From: Paenibacillus aceris
GTDB lineage: Bacteria > Bacillota > Bacilli > Paenibacillales > NBRC-103111
Length of the DNA stretch: 64,000 nucleotides
Direction: 5' to 3'
Assembly: GCF_017874035.1 (NCBI RefSeq)
Contig: NZ_JAGGKV010000008.1
Coordinates: 186,001-250,000, forward strand
Shown here: one piece after another, positions 60,197 to 64,000 of the stretch
How the letters are laid out: each line of letters opens with the position of its first letter
How positions within the stretch are numbered: position 1 is the first letter of the stretch
Notes under the pieces: generated by a model
The model's database searches: none
Told to the model about the DNA's origin: nothing
What the model saw: only the letters and a program-made list of their open reading frames with translations
Program-made: the position numbers and the translations under genes

Positions 60197-60224
60197 CATC
60201 CTTCCGAACGTTCGTCAGGATGAT
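60195..60224. promoter_or_regulatory. 30-bp operator palindrome overlapping the TetR start
   Basis: ATCATCCT (60195-60202) and AGGATGAT (60217-60224) flank a perfect CGAACGTTCG centre (60205-60214); only two base pairs break the full symmetry. Binding here would block both transcription and the ribosome site of the TetR-SMR-SMR operon. Confidence 0.7.
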
Positions 60225-60313
60225 TGTATCACGTTCTTTGTTTTAGGGCAACTGACAGGAACAGGAACTGCAACCGCAGCCGCGTGAATAGAGTCAGTCT
60301 CATTCATGCAAAA

Positions 60314-60335
60314 AAGCTGCCGTTACCGGCAGCTT
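60314..60335 (-). terminator. Terminator of the lysine permease gene
   Basis: AAGCTGCCG/CGGCAGCTT is a perfect 9-bp stem with a four-base loop; on the minus strand it is followed by TTTTTTGC. Confidence 0.88.
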
Positions 60336-60354
60336 CGTGTAGATATTTTTCAAA

Positions 60355-61788
60355 CTATTCTTCTTCAGAATTCAAATTGCATTCTTTTAGTTTTAACACT
60401 TTAGTTTTGTATTTCCACTTGTAACCCAGCCACAATATCAGGAACAATGGAATGCCGATGTACGAAGCAAATAAAAACTTCCAGTCGACCTGACCTTCAG
60501 AGAAGGCACTAATACTTTGACCAATAATGACAATCATACACATTACACCTGCCAAGATAGGCCCAAATGGGAACCATTTGGAGCGGTATGGAAGGTCGGA
60601 GAGTTCACGCCCCTGTGCAACATAAGCTTTACGGAAACGGTAATGGCTAATCGCAATGCCGAGCCACGCAATGAACCCAGACATACCTGACGCATTCAAG
60701 AGCCAAATGTACACTTGTCCATCGCCAAAGAAGGAAGCAAGGAAAGCAAGCATTCCCAATACAGCTGTCGCAAGCAGTGCGTTGACTGGAATTCCTCTTT
60801 TATTTATTTTTGAAAACCATTTAGGCGCTTTGCCTTCTTTCGCCAACACCCAAAGCATTCGAGTAGAAGCGTACATACCTGAATTACCAGCAGACAGCAC
60901 CGAGCTAAGGATGACGGCATTCATCACAGAAGCAGCTACACTTAAGCCTGCTTTTTCGAAAATAATCGTAAATGGACTTGCCGCAACGCTGTCGCTGGCC
61001 AATGTATCTGTCGTATAGGGAATCAGCATACCCACAACGAAAATTGCTAAGATATAGAATAAGAGGATTCTCCAGAAAACACTGCGAATCGCCCGAGGAA
61101 CGTTTTTCCGTGGATTTTCAGACTCTCCCGCAGCAATACCCACGAGCTCTGTTCCTTGGAAAGAGAAGCCCGCAGCCATACAAACGCCAAGTACTGCAAG
61201 CAAACCACCCGAAATCGGCGCGTCACCTGCTGTGAAATTACTAAAACCAACTGCCTTTCCGCCCCAGATGCCGACGATCATTAGCAAACCGATGCCTATA
61301 AAGACAATAACAGTTACAATCTTGATCATCGCGAACCAATATTCCGACTCGCCATAGCTTTTCACAGACAACAGATTAAGCCCAACCATTAAGGCCAGGA
61401 ATAAAGCACTCCATAAGAATGAGGGGCTATCTGGCAGCCAAAACTTAATAATAAGCGTTGCCGCGGACAGCTCTGCCGCGATTGTTATCGCCCAGTTATA
61501 CCAATAATTCCACCCCAGCGCAAAACCGAAAGATGGATCTACGAATTTCGTTGCATAAGTACTGAATGTTCCAGATACCGGCATAAATGTTGCCATTTCT
61601 CCTAAACTGGTTACTAAGAAATAAACCATAATTCCAATGATGGTGTAAGCTAACAACGCTCCCCCTGGTCCAGCAGCATGAATCGCCCCGCCACTGGCTA
61701 GGAACAAGCCTGTTCCAATCGATCCTCCAAGTGAAATCATCGTCATGTGACGCGATTTCAGTCCTCTACGCAACTTATTTTCTTTCAC
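60355..61788 (-). CDS. Amino acid permease, probably lysine-specific
   Basis: The 477-residue APC-family permease has twelve predicted helices. The first contains the substrate-binding unwinding ISLGGSIGTGLFLASGGAI (GSIGTGLF); further AAT-family motifs are ALGWNYWYNWAITIAAELSA and FSFQGTELVGIAAGESENPRK. Taken alone it could be a LysP-, RocE- or GabP-type transporter, but a lysine riboswitch lies in its leader, so lysine uptake is strongly indicated. GTG start with GGGAGAG eight bases upstream; single-gene operon with its own terminator. Confidence 0.9.
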   Translation of the reverse strand: MKENKLRRGLKSRHMTMISLGGSIGTGLFLASGGAIHAAGPGGALLAYTIIGIMVYFLVTSLGEMATFMPVSGTFSTYATKFVDPSFGFALGWNYWYNWAITIAAELSAATLIIKFWLPDSPSFLWSALFLALMVGLNLLSVKSYGESEYWFAMIKIVTVIVFIGIGLLMIVGIWGGKAVGFSNFTAGDAPISGGLLAVLGVCMAAGFSFQGTELVGIAAGESENPRKNVPRAIRSVFWRILLFYILAIFVVGMLIPYTTDTLASDSVAASPFTIIFEKAGLSVAASVMNAVILSSVLSAGNSGMYASTRMLWVLAKEGKAPKWFSKINKRGIPVNALLATAVLGMLAFLASFFGDGQVYIWLLNASGMSGFIAWLGIAISHYRFRKAYVAQGRELSDLPYRSKWFPFGPILAGVMCMIVIIGQSISAFSEGQVDWKFLFASYIGIPLFLILWLGYKWKYKTKVLKLKECNLNSEEE

Positions 61789-61850
61789 TTTCCATACTCT
61801 CCCTTTACATGTCTTCCTTTAGTTTTCGTCGTAATGAAGGCCATAAACGC

Positions 61851-61888
61851 AAAAAAACCGCCTCTTATAACAAATAAGAAAGACAGCT
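61851..61888 (-). terminator. Intrinsic terminator of the lysine riboswitch expression platform
   Basis: On the minus strand CTTAT/ATAAG with flanking U-G-rich pairing forms a hairpin followed by seven T residues, after the aptamer and before the permease start. Lysine binding would favour this terminator. Confidence 0.65.
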
Positions 61889-61910
61889 TCTACTCCCTCA
61901 TTTATCCTTT

Positions 61911-62100
61911 TCAAGATAGCACAACACACTGCTTTGGATCTGCAGCATGACAGTTCCGCCCCTTTCGGAAACGGCCCCAGCCCAGCACGGTCAGTATACC
62001 GCACGGCTTCGGCGATGGTGCCTTTTCATCAGAATCAACAGTCTTTACTGGACTTCCTCTGATGTACTCTTCAACATCGCGACCTCTACCTCATCTATTG
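61911..62100 (-). ncRNA. Lysine riboswitch (L box)
   Basis: Read on the minus strand, the leader contains the L-box landmarks in order: GATGAGGTAGAGGTCGCG at the 5' side, AAGAGTA, GAAAAGGC, ATCGCCGAAGC (62014-62007 region), a TGCTGGGC segment, the conserved AACTGTCATG (61953-61948 region) and a closing TGTGCTATCTT. The match to known lysine aptamers such as that of Bacillus lysC is clear in both order and spacing. A terminator follows, so lysine should switch off the permease. Confidence 0.9.
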
Positions 62101-62217
62101 ATGAGGGTTAGTATTTAATTTTACCCTTACCTATATTAATTATCCTTCGACCAAAAATCAAATGGATAAACATTCCAATAACGATACCTAAACATCGCAG
62201 TCCCTTTTTTAAGTATA

Positions 62218-62266
62218 AAAAAGAGGCTGACCCTCCGCCCGCATAAGGGTATCTAGGTCAACCTTC
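62218..62266 (-). terminator. Terminator of the NmrA-type reductase gene
   Basis: On the minus strand AGGTTGACC pairs with GGTCAGCCT (one G-U pair) and is followed by CTTTTTT. Confidence 0.75.
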
Positions 62267-62283
62267 TTAATTGTTTCAGACAC

Positions 62284-63153
62284 TTAATTAGACTGAATTT
62301 CGCTTACGATTTGACGGAGACCCTCTTCGATCGGCGTCGTCGGACGTCCTAACAGCTTATGAAAATCGTTACTCTCGACTTCCAAAGCCCCGTCACGAAT
62401 CGCGCTCTGAATCCCAACCAGAATCGGAACAACCGGCTCCGGCACGCCAGCGCTGCTCATAATGTTAGCATAAGTGGCGTCATCCACTTGTTGAACGGGA
62501 ACTTCCCTGCCCAATACGCCCGCAAGGAGCGAAGCCAGCTCTTCCTGCGTAAGAAGCTTGCCAGACAGCTCGTAAACGGTATTTTCGTGACCTTCGCCAA
62601 CCAATACCGCGGCAGCAGCCTTTGCATAATCACGACGCGTCGCCCAACCTACTTTGCCGGATCCCGCTGACGTTAACCAAGGTGCTCCTCCAAGAACTGC
62701 TTGGATACTGCCTGTCTCGTTCTCCAAGTACCAGTTGTTACGCAGGAAGGAATAAGGAATCCCCGTGTTTTTAATGGCTTCCTCTGTGGCACGATGCACC
62801 GGAGCAAGAAAAATCGAGTTCTCGCTCGCATTTCCAAGGCTAGTATACGCAATAAAACCAACATTAGCCTTCTGTGCGGCTGTTACGGCAGCAGCATGCT
62901 GACGAATTCGCGTTTCGTTGTCGCCATCCGTGGACACAATCAAAAGCCGATCGATACCAGCAAACGCTTTGTCTAGTGTTTCAGGTTGGTCGAAATCCCC
63001 ATGCCGTACGTCCACGCCGCGGGCGCGAAGGCTTTCCGCTTTCTCCAGGTTGCGTACACTGACAACCAGATTATGAGCTGGCACGGTTTCCAATAACTGC
63101 TCTATTACAATGGATCCCAATTTCCCTGTTACGCCTGTTACTAAAATTTTCAT
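62284..63153 (-). CDS. NmrA-like NAD(P)-dependent reductase (QorB/YtfG type)
   Basis: The 289-residue atypical SDR starts with the NmrA-type loop ILVTGVTGKLGSIVIEQLL, has SVRNLEKAESLRARGVDVRHGDFDQPETL (nucleotide specificity and Asp loop, about 33-62; VRHGDFDQPE is the clearest part) and FIAYTSLGN and YSFLRNNWYLEN in the substrate region. It resembles NADPH:quinone oxidoreductase 2. It lies downstream of an Rrf2 gene on the same strand and probably answers redox or electrophile stress. Confidence 0.86.
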   Translation of the reverse strand: MKILVTGVTGKLGSIVIEQLLETVPAHNLVVSVRNLEKAESLRARGVDVRHGDFDQPETLDKAFAGIDRLLIVSTDGDNETRIRQHAAAVTAAQKANVGFIAYTSLGNASENSIFLAPVHRATEEAIKNTGIPYSFLRNNWYLENETGSIQAVLGGAPWLTSAGSGKVGWATRRDYAKAAAAVLVGEGHENTVYELSGKLLTQEELASLLAGVLGREVPVQQVDDATYANIMSSAGVPEPVVPILVGIQSAIRDGALEVESNDFHKLLGRPTTPIEEGLRQIVSEIQSN

Positions 63154-63189
63154 CTTAACTCCTCCATTTTATTGAATTTATTTATTCCA

Positions 63190-63216
63190 TCGTTATAACA
63201 ATGATGGTTACAACGA
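63190..63216. promoter_or_regulatory. Possible Rrf2 operator before the reductase gene
   Basis: The minus strand reads GTTGTAACC-ATCATTGTTATAACGATGG, with ATCGTT/AATGAT imperfect symmetry. A similar GTTGTAATCATTGTAGTTAC occurs upstream of the Rrf2 gene at 63674-63693. The shared GTTGTAA...TCATTGT suggests one regulator for both. Confidence 0.45.
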
Positions 63217-63224
63217 CGACATAA

Positions 63225-63245
63225 AAAAAGCTCTAAGAGCTTTTT
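63225..63245 (-). terminator. Terminator of the Rrf2 gene
   Basis: AAAAAGCTCT and AGAGCTTTTT flank a single central base; the minus strand continues with more T residues. The stop codon of the Rrf2 gene lies within a few bases. Confidence 0.65.
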
Positions 63246-63246
63246 A

Positions 63247-63660
63247 TTACACAAACTGATCTGCCAACTGGCTTAAGTTCACTTGAGCCAGCCTTAGTTC
63301 CATCGCAGACTGGGCTTCCTTCATTTCCGCACGAAGAGCTGCTTCAATATTCCGGCCAACCGGGCAGTTGGGATTCGGTTCATCGTGAAAATTAAACAGT
63401 TGACCGTCTTCGATCACTTCCACGGCGTGATATACGTCCAGAAGTGTAATCTGATCTCGATCCTTCAACAATGTTGCGCCCCCTACTCCGGGACGTATCT
63501 CCACCAAACCCGCCCTCTTAAGCATCCCCATTATTCTGCGGATGATGACGGGATTCGTATTCACACTGCCTGCAATGAAATCGCCGGTACAATCTTTGGA
63601 AATGGCGATTAGAGAAAGGATGTGAACAGCAATAGAAAATCTGCTACTTATCTGTTTCAC
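63247..63660 (-). CDS. Rrf2 family transcriptional regulator (YwnA-like)
   Basis: The 137-residue winged-helix protein has the Rrf2 opening SSRFSIAVHILSLIAIS, recognition region GSVNTNPVIIRRIMGMLKRAGLVE (about 31-54; NTNPVIIRRIM is typical) and VGGATLLKDRDQITLLDVYHAVE. It lacks the three-cysteine Fe-S cluster of IscR/NsrR; one Cys (NPNCPVGRNIE) and one near residue 24 (KDCTGDF) remain, so thiol sensing as in HypR/YwnA is possible. It precedes the quinone-type reductase, its likely target. Confidence 0.85.
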   Translation of the reverse strand: MKQISSRFSIAVHILSLIAISKDCTGDFIAGSVNTNPVIIRRIMGMLKRAGLVEIRPGVGGATLLKDRDQITLLDVYHAVEVIEDGQLFNFHDEPNPNCPVGRNIEAALRAEMKEAQSAMELRLAQVNLSQLADQFV

Positions 63661-63673
63661 TTAGCATCACCAC

Positions 63674-63693
63674 CGTTGTAATCATTGTAGTTA
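63674..63693. promoter_or_regulatory. Possible Rrf2 autoregulatory site
   Basis: GTTGTAATCATTGTAGTTAC has GTAA/TTAC outer symmetry and matches the element before the reductase gene. It lies 14 bases upstream of the Rrf2 start. Confidence 0.45.
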
Positions 63694-63765
63694 CTACGAA
63701 ACAAAATGTCAACCCTTAAACCTCGCCTAACAGACTGAACCCCAGCAAATATTTCGCCGAACTAA

Positions 63766-63799
63766 AACGGCCGCAGGCTCTCAACGCCAGGCGGCCGTT
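63766..63799 (-). terminator. Terminator of the SRPBCC gene
   Basis: AACGGCCGC and GCGGCCGTT are perfect complements with a 16-base loop; the minus strand continues TTTAGTTC. Confidence 0.75.
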
Positions 63800-63809
63800 C
63801 CCTTATGTC

Positions 63810-64000
63810 TTACTTGACTTCGTTCAGACGCTCTTCCAGACGGTCCCACGTTTCGGTGATACCTTGCAGCATGCCCATATCCATGACGGTCTTCAGGGCC
63901 TCCGCCGATACATATTCAGAACGGTTAATCACTTTCGTCTTGCCGTCAAGATCGACAAATTCCAATGTGACCTCGGTCGAAGGCAAAGAGTCGTTCGTAT
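63810..64000 (-). CDS. SRPBCC/AHSA1-type protein, C-terminal part
   Basis: The window ends inside this gene. The visible 63 codons end the protein with TEVTLEFVDLDGKTKV, NRSEYVSAEALKTV and MGMLQGITETWDRLEERLNE, the strand-plus-long-helix ending typical of the AHSA1 branch of START-like (SRPBCC) domains (GITETWDRLEE.L is the conserved last helix). These proteins bind hydrophobic ligands or assist a regulator. The start lies outside the window. Confidence 0.8.
   Translation of the reverse strand, partial: TNDSLPSTEVTLEFVDLDGKTKVINRSEYVSAEALKTVMDMGMLQGITETWDRLEERLNEVK

Noticed and set aside
60243..60290. Minus-strand codons reading as a Cys-rich tail (RGCGCSSCSCQLP)
   Set aside because: It looks like the end of a small Cys-rich protein, but a stop lies a few codons upstream and there is no start, so it is too short to support.

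Overview
The window looks like a chromosomal stretch of a spore-forming Paenibacillus-type Firmicute. Supporting signs are strong AGGAGG-type ribosome binding sites, frequent TTG and GTG starts, YjcZ, YhcN/YlaJ and YheC/D sporulation-family genes, CUT1 sugar transporters without their own ATPase, YesM/YesN two-component systems, and very large secreted glycosidases ending in cohesin, FIVAR and dockerin-like modules. I see no rRNA or tRNA gene, no CRISPR array, no insertion sequence and no prophage.

Layout. 0.2-7.6 kb: esterase and DoxX genes divergent from an XRE-cupin regulator, a COG4705 membrane protein, YmaF, a DedA-PAP2 fusion, a spore ATP-grasp protein, and a phosphoesterase lipoprotein with a small membrane protein upstream. 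7.9-12 kb: an NlpC/P60 hydrolase, then a three-gene glycosyltransferase/GDP-mannose operon. 12-23 kb: an amino-sugar operon (nagA, binding protein, two permeases, NagB-like deaminase, TIM-barrel isomerase, two Gfo/Idh/MocA oxidoreductases) divergent from a membrane-bound AraC regulator. 23-36 kb: UPF0756, a PASTA pseudokinase, a YhcN-type lipoprotein, a two-component system with a His-rich lipoprotein, a heterodimeric ABC exporter, a TetR-SMR-SMR cassette, an RmlD-like reductase, an FGE-like protein, and a quinone reductase with a MarR regulator. 36.5-57.7 kb: two tiny YjcZ genes, then a plant-arabinose polysaccharide locus (GH127, AraC, secreted GH51, a 1996-residue secreted glycosidase, two permeases, binding protein, YesM/YesN). 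58-64 kb: a VOC protein, a cluster of palindromes, a second TetR-SMR-SMR cassette, a lysine-riboswitch-controlled permease, an NmrA-type reductase with an Rrf2 regulator, and the end of an SRPBCC gene.

How the genes fit together. The arabinose locus reads as a complete unit. YesM/YesN would sense oligosaccharide; the two giant secreted enzymes would release arabinosides; the binding protein and permeases, with a shared ATPase encoded elsewhere, would import them; cytoplasmic GH127 would finish beta-L-arabinofuranosides. Cre-like sites suggest catabolite repression. The nag operon has no glycosidase or sugar kinase but has two dehydrogenases and an isomerase/epimerase, so an oxidoreductive route for amino-sugar glycosides is a reasonable hypothesis.

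The items most worth checking are the cohesin-FIVAR-dockerin tails shared by the two secreted enzymes, the oxidoreductive nag operon, the tandem hairpins at 58.68-58.91 kb, the DedA-PAP2 protein with all three phosphatase motifs degenerate, and the duplicated TetR-SMR-SMR cassettes with different operators. Start codons were often moved from the longest frame to an internal ATG, GTG or TTG with a well-spaced ribosome binding site. All functions rest on reading motifs and context; no database search was run.
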